A DNA stretch of 64,000 nt from Lachnospiraceae bacterium (GCA_003543235.1 DPJA01000017.1:1-64000), one strand, 5' to 3'; shown: positions 7,553 through 16,415, counted from the first letter of the stretch. Notes: generated by a model not told the origin, from the sequence alone. Program-made: numbers and translations.

Positions 7553-8860
7553 TTACTCTACAATAACAGTCATATATAACTTGCTCATAGCACAAACAGG
7601 TGTTATAGGGTTCGTTACAATAACGCTCTTCTTGTCATCGCCCTGTTCCACTATAAGGTCGTCAGAACTAAAATTTTGAACAGCCTCAATCTGCTCCAAT
7701 TGCTTGTTGTATGTCACTATATCGTTCCAAAATGACATTCTTCCCGATGTATTGTTCTGAACTTTTCCAAGGTATCTGGTGTTAAAAAGCACGGCAATGT
7801 CGTTGCCAATCTGGTCAAGCACTCTGATTACCTGGTTACTTTGGAAATCCTCACTTTTGTCTGTTGTTACAGATACAAAACTGTTTACATCGTCCAGAAC
7901 TCGAACCTCGTCGCCAACTTTATGGAATACAAACTCTCCAGCTTTAAGAGCGGTTACAAGCTCACTTTGCTTGTAAGCTGTGCTTACTGTAAATTCACCG
8001 TCATAAAGCTTGTTGGTCAAGGTCTTGTTAACAGCACAACCACACTCTGCACCTGTTAACCAATAAACAAGGCTTGAAACCACCTCACCATTGTCTGTTA
8101 CTGCATTTTTAAGATTTATTACACCTTCATAGTCGGATGCCTTGTTGTAAAGCACTGTCTGGAATTTAATGCCCATGTCGTCACGTAATCTGCTTGTAAA
8201 AGCAGAATATAGGCTCTTGATTGTTTCCTCTGTGCTTAAACAACCAAGTACATTAAAGCTATACGCTTCCAACTTATCCAAAAATGTTTGATACTCTGTT
8301 CCCGTAACGCTTGCAGCATTTGTACCACCTGTTAATGCAGTACCTGCCGTAGCCACTAAGGTTGCCTCTGAATTAAAGGTAACAAAATCGTTAGCTTTAA
8401 GCTCTGTCGCAGTTGCCACTGTCTGCGTATCCACAACCGTACTGTCAATCATTGTTGTTACATCAAACTTAGTTTCATCATCAGCATTCACAGCAATAAC
8501 AATTTTAATATCATTGCCTCTTATACCACTGTATTTAGCTACAGCATATGTATTGCTTGCCTTAACGCCACCGTTCAATCTATAAGCATAAAGTGTAGTT
8601 GCGTTAAGGAATAAATCCCTAAGTCCTTTCAATTTATCACTGGTGTAATCGTAGCCAAAAATTCTTAAACTGTTCGTCTGAAAATCAGCCGCTTCCACCG
8701 TAAATATTTCACCATCAACACCCCAGTCCAACTCTAAAGCCATTGCACAATACCCTCTGTCAGATAAAGTAGCGGTCGCCTTAGCCGCAGATGTGAAGTT
8801 TATGTAACTACCTGGTAATACTTTGTTTTGTGCTAAAAATGTTCCTCCGCCTAATGCCAT
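7553..8860 (-). CDS. xkdK: Phage tail sheath protein (XkdK)
   Basis: A 435-residue sheath subunit. The start MALGGGTFLAQNKVLPGSYI and the following SDRGYCAMALELDWG are typical of the XkdK/phage tail sheath family. An inserted domain (SNTYAVAKYSGIRGNDIKIV onward) and the C-terminal sheath handshake region (VLDQIGNDIAVLFN and PVCAMSKLYMTVIVE) are present, so the protein is full length. The presence of sheath and tube shows a contractile (myovirus-type) tail. TAATG overlap with the upstream small gene. Confidence 0.95.
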   Translation of the reverse strand: MALGGGTFLAQNKVLPGSYINFTSAAKATATLSDRGYCAMALELDWGVDGEIFTVEAADFQTNSLRIFGYDYTSDKLKGLRDLFLNATTLYAYRLNGGVKASNTYAVAKYSGIRGNDIKIVIAVNADDETKFDVTTMIDSTVVDTQTVATATELKANDFVTFNSEATLVATAGTALTGGTNAASVTGTEYQTFLDKLEAYSFNVLGCLSTEETIKSLYSAFTSRLRDDMGIKFQTVLYNKASDYEGVINLKNAVTDNGEVVSSLVYWLTGAECGCAVNKTLTNKLYDGEFTVSTAYKQSELVTALKAGEFVFHKVGDEVRVLDDVNSFVSVTTDKSEDFQSNQVIRVLDQIGNDIAVLFNTRYLGKVQNNTSGRMSFWNDIVTYNKQLEQIEAVQNFSSDDLIVEQGDDKKSVIVTNPITPVCAMSKLYMTVIVE

Positions 8861-9051
8861 TATTTAACCTCCCCCTTCATAAAATCTTCAATTAATTTAT
8901 TGACCTCGCTGTGAGAATAGCTTTCGCCGTCTAAAAGTAAAGCGTTCAGCAAGTCCCTGCTATCAGCATATTTCTTGCTACCCATTAGCTGTGCCTTTGT
9001 AAATTCCGTTATCTCAATTTCTACAACTTCACCATTCTTTTGTTTCTCCAT
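8860..9051 (-). CDS. Small conserved phage protein of unknown function
   Basis: A 63-residue protein, mostly charged and helical (MEKQKNGEVVEIEITEFTKA). It overlaps the tail terminator gene by 23 bases and couples to the sheath gene by TAATG. PBSX-type phages have a small gene (xkdJ) here, but I cannot confirm homology. GGAGG lies upstream of the ATG. Confidence 0.7.
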   Translation of the reverse strand: MEKQKNGEVVEIEITEFTKAQLMGSKKYADSRDLLNALLLDGESYSHSEVNKLIEDFMKGEVK

Positions 9052-9463
9052 AAATTATTACCTCCTCCATGTTTGTTTCTGGTATTTTTTCACGTATTAC
9101 AAAGATGTTATAATCCACATAAAAATGTAATATTCCCTCGGTAATTTTTGAATTAATATTTGTGCCTCTTAATAGGTCACTGTCTGCGGTTATGTATTCC
9201 AAAATCTCATAAAGCCCCTCAGCCACCTCCAAACATTCTTCGTTTGTGTTTCCATCAGCTGACGGATAGTAGCTTATATCAAAAGAATATGTTTCCCTGT
9301 ATCTGTTTCCAAGCCTTTGCTTTTGGGTGTGGCTAATTAAAGAAACAAAAAAGCAAGGTTCTTTAAAACCTTGCTCTATATTTTCTGTGTATAAACTGTA
9401 ATTAGTTTCCGAAAACACAGTACGTATTTTTTGTGCAATACCCAAAACTATGTTATTAACCAT
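9029..9463 (-). CDS. Tail terminator-like protein (DUF6838-like)
   Basis: A 144-residue protein from ATG 9463 (MVNNIVLGIAQKIRTVFSET), which overlaps the previous stop as TAATG. Reading from further upstream would invade the head-closure gene. The pattern (N-terminal helix, the short segment GFKEPCFFVSLI, then RYRETYSFDISYYP) matches tail terminator/XkdJ-position proteins that cap the tail tube at the head end. Assignment rests on position and motif. Confidence 0.75.
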   Translation of the reverse strand: MVNNIVLGIAQKIRTVFSETNYSLYTENIEQGFKEPCFFVSLISHTQKQRLGNRYRETYSFDISYYPSADGNTNEECLEVAEGLYEILEYITADSDLLRGTNINSKITEGILHFYVDYNIFVIREKIPETNMEEVIIYGETKEW

Positions 9464-9831
9464 TAGGCCCACCTGTCTTTCAGTTTCAATTCTATTTCTT
9501 GATGGCTTATATATACTGCCGGTTCTCCTGCACATGAATACTCTGTTTCAATACCATTTTGGGTAACCCTAACTGTACTGCCTGCTTTAACTTCTATCTC
9601 AGGAGATAGATACAGTTTAATAATCCTTGTCACGACCGAACCCATACTGCTTTCAACTGTATAGGGAATGCTTTTGTACATAACCCTGCAAGGTATATTC
9701 TCTGCTGTCACTACAGAACTTGTATTGTTTACCACTCCAACTGTAGGCTGATATTGAGTTATTGTGCAAGTGCTGTCATAAAGGCTTTCAACATGGCTTT
9801 TAATCATATTAAAAAAGGACAAGCCTACCAC
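9463..9831 (-). CDS. Head closure / head-tail joining protein (XkdH position)
   Basis: A 122-residue beta-rich protein with the order expected of SPP1 gp16/XkdH head-closure proteins: a helical N-terminus, SSVVTAENIPCRV, VTRIIKLYLSPEIEVKAGST and a terminal strand. The start is either GTG 9831, overlapping the upstream gene by 7 bases, or ATG 9807; the GTG is favoured by translational coupling. It sits between the connector and the tail terminator. Confidence 0.75.
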   Translation of the reverse strand: MVGLSFFNMIKSHVESLYDSTCTITQYQPTVGVVNNTSSVVTAENIPCRVMYKSIPYTVESSMGSVVTRIIKLYLSPEIEVKAGSTVRVTQNGIETEYSCAGEPAVYISHQEIELKLKDRWA

Positions 9832-10178
9832 CCCACTTTTCTGTAACGGTTAAGCTGTTCCTCATAGTCGCTTAAAAATGACCTTTGACCATGCTCATTT
9901 AATTCGGTTGGAGTGCAAAATGAAACGCTAACGTCCCCCTCAGATATGCTTTTAACCAAGCCTTGTTTTTGCTCCTGTCCCAAGCTTTCTGCTCTGTAGA
10001 TGTCCACACACATTTTAAGAAGGACGTTTTCCAATCCCAACGGCATAGTATCAATGCAACAATAGTTAAAAATCATATCTGATACATTGTTTATTATAAA
10101 ATCAATAATTGTATCCTTGCTGTCATCTGTAATACCTAGAAGCAGTTTAAGGGCTGTTATTTGCTCTGCTTGTGCCAT
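9825..10178 (-). CDS. Head-tail connector (gp6/YqbG-like)
   Basis: A 117-residue all-helical protein from ATG 10178 (MAQAEQITALKLLLGITDDS), with GGGGAG 8 bases upstream. GTG or ATG codons 6-9 bases earlier lie within the ribosome binding site. The LLGI-x-D-D-x-x-D-x-x-I-x-x-x-I-x-x-x-x-x-x-I-x-N-Y-C pattern is that of the phage gp6-like connector family, which forms a ring under the portal. It follows the capsid gene. Confidence 0.85.
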   Translation of the reverse strand: MAQAEQITALKLLLGITDDSKDTIIDFIINNVSDMIFNYCCIDTMPLGLENVLLKMCVDIYRAESLGQEQKQGLVKSISEGDVSVSFCTPTELNEHGQRSFLSDYEEQLNRYRKVGW

Positions 10179-10199
10179 GGTCATCACTCCCCAGTTTTA

Positions 10200-11123
10200 T
10201 TATTTAGCATCTTTTATGTTTACATAAATAGAATTTTTCCTGTTGTCAAGTACCCAAATGTCGTGGTAACGTCTGTAGTCAATGCTCCACGCATTAGCTT
10301 TCTGGTATGTATCAGGAGTAAAAATACGCATTTTGTCCTGCTTGGTTACAGCAATAGGAGAGTTTCTTGCCACAATAAGGAAGTTGATATTCTTTGCAGT
10401 TGTGCCTTTAATAAATCCTCCAGTTTCCTGACCTAAAGTTGAACCATCATAAAGGGTAATTTCTGTGTACATACGGTTGCTTGGTACAGCAATAAGAGGG
10501 CATCCATCAATTTGTGGTACTTGTGTGTTAATACCTCCCTGTGAAAAACTTGTAGCTGTAAGCTTGCCCAATGCTGCCTCTTCAACTGCATCTACGGTAT
10601 CGTAAGTTGCTAAAACATCAATTTCGTCATCATAACCAGCCTCACGAATTCCTTTGATAGCCGTTTTAATTTTACTGATAATTGTGTCTGCCGAAACAGT
10701 ATATCCATATTCAGCCTGTACATCACCCTCAACACCCATAGCGATTGTTGCAAGTTTTGAAATACGGTAAGCATCAATTTCAGGTACCAACATTGTACGC
10801 TGAAATTCTCCCATTACATTTCCTGCGGATGTAACAAAGTTAGTTTCGTCAACATCCATAGCATCCAGTAAAAACTTTCTGCCTCTGTCCTGTGTCATTG
10901 CAAGGGTTTCATAAGCAAGGGTAACGCTGCCGTCTACGTACCCACCAGTTCTAGAATAATCACCAAGTCCCTGTACAGAAAGCTTAGGTATTTTCACCTC
11001 GTTGCCACCTGTATATTTTACCTGTCCTGCGTTTGAGTCCATAAATCCTGTTTTAAGTGTCTGAACTGCAAGTAAATCTAAATTCTTTTCAAATAATTTT
11101 GCATACTCCAATGAATTTGCCAT
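10200..11123 (-). CDS. Major capsid protein
   Basis: A 307-residue protein, Asn/Ala-rich at the start (MANSLEYAKLFEKNLDLLAV). The pattern NAGQVKYTGGNEVKIPKLSV followed by YVDGSVTLAYETLAMTQDRG is characteristic of HK97-fold capsids of the XkdG/P22-coat-like clostridial phage group. It is full length and follows the scaffold, so a head is made, unlike in tailocins. Confidence 0.92.
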   Translation of the reverse strand: MANSLEYAKLFEKNLDLLAVQTLKTGFMDSNAGQVKYTGGNEVKIPKLSVQGLGDYSRTGGYVDGSVTLAYETLAMTQDRGRKFLLDAMDVDETNFVTSAGNVMGEFQRTMLVPEIDAYRISKLATIAMGVEGDVQAEYGYTVSADTIISKIKTAIKGIREAGYDDEIDVLATYDTVDAVEEAALGKLTATSFSQGGINTQVPQIDGCPLIAVPSNRMYTEITLYDGSTLGQETGGFIKGTTAKNINFLIVARNSPIAVTKQDKMRIFTPDTYQKANAWSIDYRRYHDIWVLDNRKNSIYVNIKDAK

Positions 11124-11142
11124 TGTTCATTCCTCCTTATAA

Positions 11143-11703
11143 TTAGTTAGTTTTTATGCCCATAGCCTTTGCTATTTGAGCATTAACATCTTTGCCTGTA
11201 CCCTCTGTTGTTCCTTTTGTAAAGCCTGTGCCAACACCTTTTTTTGTTTCAATGTCAAAAAGGTAGCCATCCGATTTTTTAAGGCTCTCAAGGTCTAATC
11301 CCTCCAAGGAACCATCCGCTTTAAGAGTAATTTTTTCCATGTCAAGCAACGCCTTGATAGCCTTAGGGTTTTTGCCCTTAGCCTTAAAAATAGCCAAATC
11401 AATGGCACTTTCTTTCTGGCTGTCGCTTATTTTTTTGTTAAGTACTTCCGTTTCAGACGTGTATTTCTCCTGTAATTCGTCATACTTCCTTTGTAGTTCT
11501 TCATTTCCACCCGATGTTTTGTTTAAATCCCCATTATCTTTATCTTTGGATTTAATTTGAGCATCTAAGTTCTTTTTTGTTTCATTTACTTCGTTAAAAT
11601 CAGCTCTGGAAACAAAAAGCTCTCCAATCTTTTCTGCTACTTTTTTGTCCACCTCCTCGGTATAACCCTCTCCTAAAATTTCCTTTAACCATTCATGCTT
11701 CAT
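11143..11703 (-). CDS. Scaffolding protein (minor structural GP20 family)
   Basis: A 186-residue protein with a long coiled-coil centre (FNEVNETKKNLDAQIKSKDK through EVLNKKISDSQKESAIDLAI) and the conserved KAKGKNPKAIKALLDMEKIT motif of phage scaffolds. It has the family's MKHEWLKEILGE start. It precedes the capsid gene and is ATGA-coupled to the small ORF upstream. Confidence 0.9.
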   Translation of the reverse strand: MKHEWLKEILGEGYTEEVDKKVAEKIGELFVSRADFNEVNETKKNLDAQIKSKDKDNGDLNKTSGGNEELQRKYDELQEKYTSETEVLNKKISDSQKESAIDLAIFKAKGKNPKAIKALLDMEKITLKADGSLEGLDLESLKKSDGYLFDIETKKGVGTGFTKGTTEGTGKDVNAQIAKAMGIKTN

Positions 11704-11849
11704 ACTTTTACTCCCTTCACTCTGTCCTTTTTGTCCAGCCAGTCCTGGTACTGAGTTGTGCTGTTTTGTCCCTGCACAAAGGGTATTTTTATATCAAAAA
11801 AAGACTTTTTTAACGTCTGTGTCCAAAGACGTGGTATAGCATTGCCCAT
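11700..11849 (-). CDS. Small ORF in place of the minor head gene (possible remnant)
   Basis: A 49-residue frame beginning MGNAIPRLWTQTLKKSFFDI and ending in QYQDWLDKKDRVKGVKV. It links portal and scaffold, with an ATGA overlap onto the scaffold start. Related phages have a 250-500-residue SPP1-gp7/Mu-gpF minor head gene here. The closing W-L-x-K-K tail is reminiscent of the C-termini of such proteins, so it may be the last piece of a deleted gene. The GGAGGGG site is about 14 bases from the ATG, longer than ideal, so translation is uncertain. Confidence 0.4.
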   Translation of the reverse strand: MGNAIPRLWTQTLKKSFFDIKIPFVQGQNSTTQYQDWLDKKDRVKGVKV

Positions 11850-11869
11850 TTCCTTTGCTTTTTCCCCTC

Positions 11870-13351
11870 CTAATCCTCCATAATATTTGTGGGCTGTGCC
11901 TCCAACCCCTTTATTTCTTCATTTACATCATCCACAAATGGGTGCTTGGAAAGAAGTGTTTTCTTAGATACAACGTCCTTTGAAAGGTCAATCATCTGAA
12001 CTGTTTCAAGGTCGTTTGTAATCATAGTACGGTTAATGGTAATATTTATAAAACTGCTGTCGTAGCTTGTACCATTATTTCGGTTGTAATCATCTGTAAT
12101 AAACCAGAAGAAGTCTTTTATTGCCGATTTAAGCCGAGGCATAATTGTGTTAGCCTTTAAATCCAGCTGAGTATACTGAAATTTAAGGCTCACACCAGAG
12201 GCATTGCCCAGCCTGTCGTTATTGGTATAAACACCCATACCAAAATCAAAAATATCTCTTCTTAACATTTTAAGCCACTCAATACGCCCTGATACAGGTA
12301 AATCTATCTGTTTTGCATCAATGTTTCCTGTGCTGTCAGAAACATTCACCGCCCTGTTTATCTGAAGTTTTTTTGCAATTTCCCCTGCGGTTTCTCCGCC
12401 ATATCCCTGTATAGACCAGTATAGGGTTACAAGGTCTAATAAGTCATTTGTACCTTGGCTGGATATAAGGTCGTAAGCATCAATAAGCCCTTTTATTTTC
12501 TGTAAGTCAGAAATTCGTCTACTATTGTTTTCCAAAACAACAAATGGCACTCTGCCCCAACTGTGAGTATCTCTGTGTTTTTCCATTCCATTAAGACTGC
12601 TTATTTCAAACCAGTGGGGCATAGGGTTTGTTGAATATTTATTGTCAAGTAAAAATTTGCCGTCATCATCTTCTGTGTAGTAGGTCACATCGTTCTTTGT
12701 CCACCACTCAACTTTTTTTCGCAGACACTTTTCCTTGCCCTTAATTATAGTTATGTCGTAATATCTTACAAGCTCCACAAGCTCAGTCTGATGCTCTGTA
12801 TCATAAATGGGTATTATTTCATTTGCGGGAACAATGCAGAATTTAAGCTTAAATTCAGTGTCATAATAAAAATGTATGTATTCAACGCCCTTGTTGCTTG
12901 CTCCAATAACCAAATCAGATAAAATCTCGTTAAGTTTTTCATCCGCTACTGCTGTAATTATATTTTCATATTCTTTAAGCTTAGGGTCGTTTTCAGCTCC
13001 TCTTACACTAACAGTAGGCTCTCTGCCCACCAAATATGCGGCCTTTTGGTCAACCAAAATAGCGTGAAAGGGATTTATATTATGATGATTACTCCTGTTG
13101 GGATTTCTAAATATTTTCCTTGTTTCAACCTCACTGCCATCCACCTCAGATGTTTCAGAAATATATGTTTTGCAAAAATCCTTTTTGTAAATATCATGCT
13201 CTCCCACATAATATTTTTCTCCTGTTTCCATTTGCTTTTTCAACTCAGAGAATATGTCATCGTTTATTAAATCTCTTACTATTGTGCTGTTATTAAGCCC
13301 GGCTTCGGCTGTAATTTTCATGTTTATTAAGTCCGTTTCAGTTAAAAACAT
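11870..13351 (-). CDS. Phage portal protein (SPP1 gp6-like)
   Basis: A 493-residue protein of the SPP1-type portal family. Visible blocks are ETGEKYYVGEHDI near residue 42, the RSNHHNINPFHAILVDQKAA/YLVGREPTVS segment near 90-110, and the C-terminal NASGVSLKFQYTQLDLKANT that forms the tunnel helix. It forms the dodecameric DNA entry ring. The start ATG overlaps the terminase stop as TAATG. Length is normal. Confidence 0.95.
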   Translation of the reverse strand: MFLTETDLINMKITAEAGLNNSTIVRDLINDDIFSELKKQMETGEKYYVGEHDIYKKDFCKTYISETSEVDGSEVETRKIFRNPNRSNHHNINPFHAILVDQKAAYLVGREPTVSVRGAENDPKLKEYENIITAVADEKLNEILSDLVIGASNKGVEYIHFYYDTEFKLKFCIVPANEIIPIYDTEHQTELVELVRYYDITIIKGKEKCLRKKVEWWTKNDVTYYTEDDDGKFLLDNKYSTNPMPHWFEISSLNGMEKHRDTHSWGRVPFVVLENNSRRISDLQKIKGLIDAYDLISSQGTNDLLDLVTLYWSIQGYGGETAGEIAKKLQINRAVNVSDSTGNIDAKQIDLPVSGRIEWLKMLRRDIFDFGMGVYTNNDRLGNASGVSLKFQYTQLDLKANTIMPRLKSAIKDFFWFITDDYNRNNGTSYDSSFINITINRTMITNDLETVQMIDLSKDVVSKKTLLSKHPFVDDVNEEIKGLEAQPTNIMED

Positions 13352-14583
13352 TATCTCACCCTCACATTCTTCATGTCACTTTCCCTGCTGTATCTAACAG
13401 CATCAATTGAGTGGTTATCTTTATCAGGAAATTTAGCCTTAAAATTGCCGTTTGCGTCTTTCTCTAGTTCATAACCGTTAAATTCTCTTGCTGTGTTAGG
13501 GCACCTAACTGGGTCAATGACAATTTCTTCTAAATCCTGCAACCACTTTATACCATATCCCACACTGTCAGGTCCTTTTTTTGCCCCAATAACCCTAAGA
13601 CCATAGTCACTAACTTCGGCAATACTTTTAGGTTCTGCACTGTCGCAGGTAATAAGTCTGTTGTTTATATTTTCATGTTTCACTAATTCCGCTGCTTTGC
13701 GGTTGCTTAATCCCACTTGCTGTATTTCAAAAAATATGTAAAGTTTTCTCCTTGTTTTGTCGTAATGGTTCACAGTATAGTGGAATGGGTCAGTAGCGTA
13801 GCCCCAGTCAAGACCTCTGGCTACCCCATCAAAGGTTTTTATTTCTTCGTCAGTTATTGTTCTGATAGTAATATTGTTAAAAACTTCGCCACCCGTACCA
13901 GTAACTTCTCCCATATACTCATGGTTAAAAGCCGCTTCATTTACACATTTAAGATGTTCAGCCTCAATAAAAAACTGTTCCCCAAGCCAATGCCTAGGCA
14001 CTTTTAAATAAGTGCTGTGATGAACCATTCTGTCATCACGCATTTTAAGTATTTCTTCATTCACCCAGTTTCTTTGGCTCTGTGGGGGATTGTAGGAATA
14101 AAAAATGCAGAAACTTTGACCTCCACGCATAAGAGATTGATTTATATTTCGTATTTCCTCCATGCCTTTAAACTCATCAACCTCTTCATACCATATGTAT
14201 TTGCAGTAACCTTGACTAAATTTAGTAGACTTTATTTTCTTGGAACTGTCAGCACCTCTAAATAAAATTTTGCACCCTGTAGGCATATAAGAAAGTTCCA
14301 GTGGGCTTATTTTCACTTTCCAATATTTTTCCACATCTAATGCACTAATGGCCCACCTAAGCTGTTCAAATACACTGTCTTTAAGGTTGACTCCCACCTT
14401 ACGAATTGCAATGCAATTGGCTTTGGGGTCATACATAATACCCAAAATAATTTCAATGCTAATAAAAGATGACTTTGTACTGCCACGTCCTCCTTTAAGC
14501 CAGTAATGGGTAAACCCTTGCCGCTTGATTATGTGATGCAGGGAATAAAAAGAGGGTGAAATAAGGTCTTTTAAATTAATCAT
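13351..14583 (-). CDS. Terminase large subunit
   Basis: A 410-residue ATPase-nuclease from ATG 14583 (MINLKDLISPSFYSLHHIIK), overlapping the small-subunit stop. The Walker A-like GGRGSTKSSF, the Walker B region ending IWYEEVDEF, and the RuvC-like nuclease region with Asp residues (ARGLDWGYATDPFH, then ITCDSAEP and the terminal DKDNHSIDAVRY) are all intact. It packages DNA into the capsid. PBSX XtmB-type. Confidence 0.95.
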   Translation of the reverse strand: MINLKDLISPSFYSLHHIIKRQGFTHYWLKGGRGSTKSSFISIEIILGIMYDPKANCIAIRKVGVNLKDSVFEQLRWAISALDVEKYWKVKISPLELSYMPTGCKILFRGADSSKKIKSTKFSQGYCKYIWYEEVDEFKGMEEIRNINQSLMRGGQSFCIFYSYNPPQSQRNWVNEEILKMRDDRMVHHSTYLKVPRHWLGEQFFIEAEHLKCVNEAAFNHEYMGEVTGTGGEVFNNITIRTITDEEIKTFDGVARGLDWGYATDPFHYTVNHYDKTRRKLYIFFEIQQVGLSNRKAAELVKHENINNRLITCDSAEPKSIAEVSDYGLRVIGAKKGPDSVGYGIKWLQDLEEIVIDPVRCPNTAREFNGYELEKDANGNFKAKFPDKDNHSIDAVRYSRESDMKNVRVR

Positions 14584-15028
14584 ACCCGTCACCCTTTGGA
14601 ACATTGTCAATTATCTGCACAACTGCACTTTCTTCAATCTGAACCTTTTCGGTGAACATTCCAAACCTCTTGCCTAAAAGTTCAGCAGCTTTAATTCTGT
14701 CCTTCGCTCCAAAACCCTTGTTAACTTTAACTGCAGAGGAACATCCGCCGCCACAGCCTTCAACAGCAATCACTTCTTCTGTTTCTTCCCCACGAAGTAC
14801 AGAAGTCAAATATTGCATAACCTCTGCCGTATCGGCAATCCTGGTGCCAGAACTTTCTTTTAATTTTTCATTAACATATTTTTCAATGTCAGCCTTTGTC
14901 AGTAGCTTAGAAGCCTTTGCTTTTGCCACCTCGTCTTTCTTTACAGTAGGATAAGCCTCCTTATATGCTCTGGTGGCATTAAGGTCAATAATATATTCAT
15001 CTGCAAATATTTTTTGTTTCTCAGTCAT
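14576..15028 (-). CDS. Terminase small subunit (Terminase_2 family)
   Basis: A 150-residue DNA-binding subunit. I start at ATG 15028 (MTEKQKIFADEYIIDLNATR), since AAGGAG lies about 9 bases upstream; an ATG at 15037 abuts the ribosome binding site. The helix-turn-helix region follows the family signature FADEY-x-x-D-L-N-A-T-x-A-Y-x-x-A-Y. It is the first gene of the late operon, 94 bases from the divergent cupin gene. Confidence 0.93.
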   Translation of the reverse strand: MTEKQKIFADEYIIDLNATRAYKEAYPTVKKDEVAKAKASKLLTKADIEKYVNEKLKESSGTRIADTAEVMQYLTSVLRGEETEEVIAVEGCGGGCSSAVKVNKGFGAKDRIKAAELLGKRFGMFTEKVQIEESAVVQIIDNVPKGDGYD

Positions 15029-15121
15029 CAACGCCATCTCCTTCTTATCATATATGTGGTATTTTCATATATATCAAAGCATAAAATTATAATATCTTGA
15101 TTGTTGAAAGGAAAATAAAAA

Positions 15122-15598
15122 ATGAATTGGAATGAAGATAATACAGAAACTCAAAAAATAACTGCTTATTCGTCAGCCTCGTGTTTTTTGAAAGACTATG
15201 GACCAAATCCTCTTGTTATTAATATTGATAACGCTACAATGCAAAATACCAATTACCGCACCACTTTGTGGACAGGGAACTACTTGCAGCTTACTTTGAT
15301 GAGTATAAATCCCAAAGAAGATATAGGCTTGGAAATGCACCCAAATCTCGACCAATTTATACGCATAGAGTCAGGTAAAGGCTATGTTAAAATGGGAGCT
15401 TGTAAAGATAATTTAGACCATAAAGCTACTGTATATGAAAATTGTGCTATCATTATCCCTGCGGGTATGTGGCATAATTTAATTAACACAGGTACAGTGC
15501 CAATTAAGCTGTATTCCATTTATGCACCTCCTCAGCATCCATTTGGAGCAATTCATAAAACCCGTGAAGAGTCAGACGAGGCGGAACATACTCATTAA
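15122..15598 (+). CDS. Cupin-domain protein carried within the prophage (moron)
   Basis: A 158-residue single-domain cupin. Cupin motif 1 is seen as GLEMHPNLDQFIRIESGKGY and motif 2 as IIPAGMWHNLINTG, giving potential metal ligands His, Glu/Asp and His. A His-rich tail (EEAEHTH-like) closes the protein. Close relatives are free-standing bacterial cupins of unknown substrate, sometimes annotated as mannose-6-phosphate isomerase-like. It is the only plus-strand gene among the phage structural and early genes and is closed by its own terminator, the usual form of a lysogenic-conversion gene. Confidence 0.85.
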   Translation: MNWNEDNTETQKITAYSSASCFLKDYGPNPLVINIDNATMQNTNYRTTLWTGNYLQLTLMSINPKEDIGLEMHPNLDQFIRIESGKGYVKMGACKDNLDHKATVYENCAIIIPAGMWHNLINTGTVPIKLYSIYAPPQHPFGAIHKTREESDEAEHTH

Positions 15599-15655
15599 AA
15601 TTGATATTTAAAGCCAAACTACACCTGTTAATTCAAGGCTGGTTTGCTTGACATC

Positions 15656-15685
15656 AAAAGGCACTGGCTTTCGCCAGTGCCTTTT
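15656..15685. terminator. Bidirectional terminator after the cupin gene
   Basis: A perfect 13-bp stem, AAAAGGCACTGGC pairing with GCCAGTGCCTTTT around a TTTC loop. It has A-tract and T-tract flanks, so it works for the cupin transcript and for the minus-strand transcript arriving from 15.8 kb. Confidence 0.88.
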
Positions 15686-15704
15686 AGTATAAATATATTT
15701 TACT

Positions 15705-15842
15705 CTATCTTTTTGTATTTGGTCCTAGTCCTTCTTTTTTGGAATTGTGCGTTTCGTTTTGCTTTCGTACTTTAGTTGAGTTGGTTCCGTTATTAAATTT
15801 GTTTTTTTCCTCTTGTTCAGCCTGTTTCATATTATCTAACAT
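15705..15842 (-). CDS. Small hydrophilic protein of unknown function
   Basis: A 45-residue frame, MLDNMKQAEQEEKNKFNNGT through GLGPNTKR, with GAGGTG about 7 bases upstream of the ATG. Rich in Asn, Lys, Glu and Thr with no hydrophobic core. It resembles small Asn/Lys-rich clostridial proteins, but I recognise no family. It lies between two related hairpins, so it may be a one-gene transcription unit. Confidence 0.5.
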   Translation of the reverse strand: MLDNMKQAEQEEKNKFNNGTNSTKVRKQNETHNSKKEGLGPNTKR

Positions 15843-15893
15843 TGTCATCACCTCAAAATTAATTTATCCATAATTGTGAAAATTATTATATTA

Positions 15894-15925
15894 AAAAGGC
15901 ACTAGCTATTAAGCCAATGCCTTTT
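15894..15925. terminator. Imperfect hairpin related to the 15656 terminator
   Basis: The arms AAAAGGCA and TGCCTTTT are identical to those at 15656-15685, but the inner stem (CTAGCT against AGCCAA) carries mismatches. Likely a decayed or diverged copy that flanks the small gene at 15705-15842. Confidence 0.6.
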
Positions 15926-16025
15926 AAAGTGAAGTTTATATTTTTTATTTTATAAATTTGGATAAATAAATTTTTTATCATTCTTTCACCCTATCATAAT
16001 AACATGAAATCAGGTCCTCGTGGTC

Positions 16026-16415
16026 TCATCTTTTTAAAGATAATAAAAAGAAAAACCTTTTGCGTTTTCTATAAAAACTAGCTCTGCTATAAGGAACATC
16101 CAAATAACAATAGCTTATACCCTTTGTAACGCTTTCCAGAAGTTGACTATAAACCTCTGCATCTGCCTCAATTGCTGTTTGCTCAATTAATTCAATATCG
16201 GCTTTAAGTTTAGTGCGTGCCATGGCTTTTTCTGCCGTTGGGTCACCAATTTTATTTCCCGTTGGCATACCGGAATATGTAACCGCCGATATTTCACAAA
16301 ATTCCCTAAGCCTTTTCTTTTTCTCCTCATATTGTAGGCAAAAATTAAGTAACTCACGGTACCTGTATTTTGAAATATTATATTCATCCAAAATTATATC
16401 TTTTTTGTTTGGCAA
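16026..16415 (-). CDS. Late-gene transcriptional regulator, ArpU/RinA-like (DUF1492-type)
   Basis: A 129-residue protein with TTG start at 16415 and GGAGGG upstream. The C-terminal sigma-factor-like region contains GISYCYLDVPYSRASFYRKR followed by F-F-x-L-L, the closing signature of ArpU/RinA-type activators of phage late operons. The internal helix around KLKADIELIEQTAIEADAEV is also typical. It probably activates the terminase-to-tail operon. Confidence 0.8.
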   Translation of the reverse strand: MPNKKDIILDEYNISKYRYRELLNFCLQYEEKKKRLREFCEISAVTYSGMPTGNKIGDPTAEKAMARTKLKADIELIEQTAIEADAEVYSQLLESVTKGISYCYLDVPYSRASFYRKRKRFFFLLSLKR

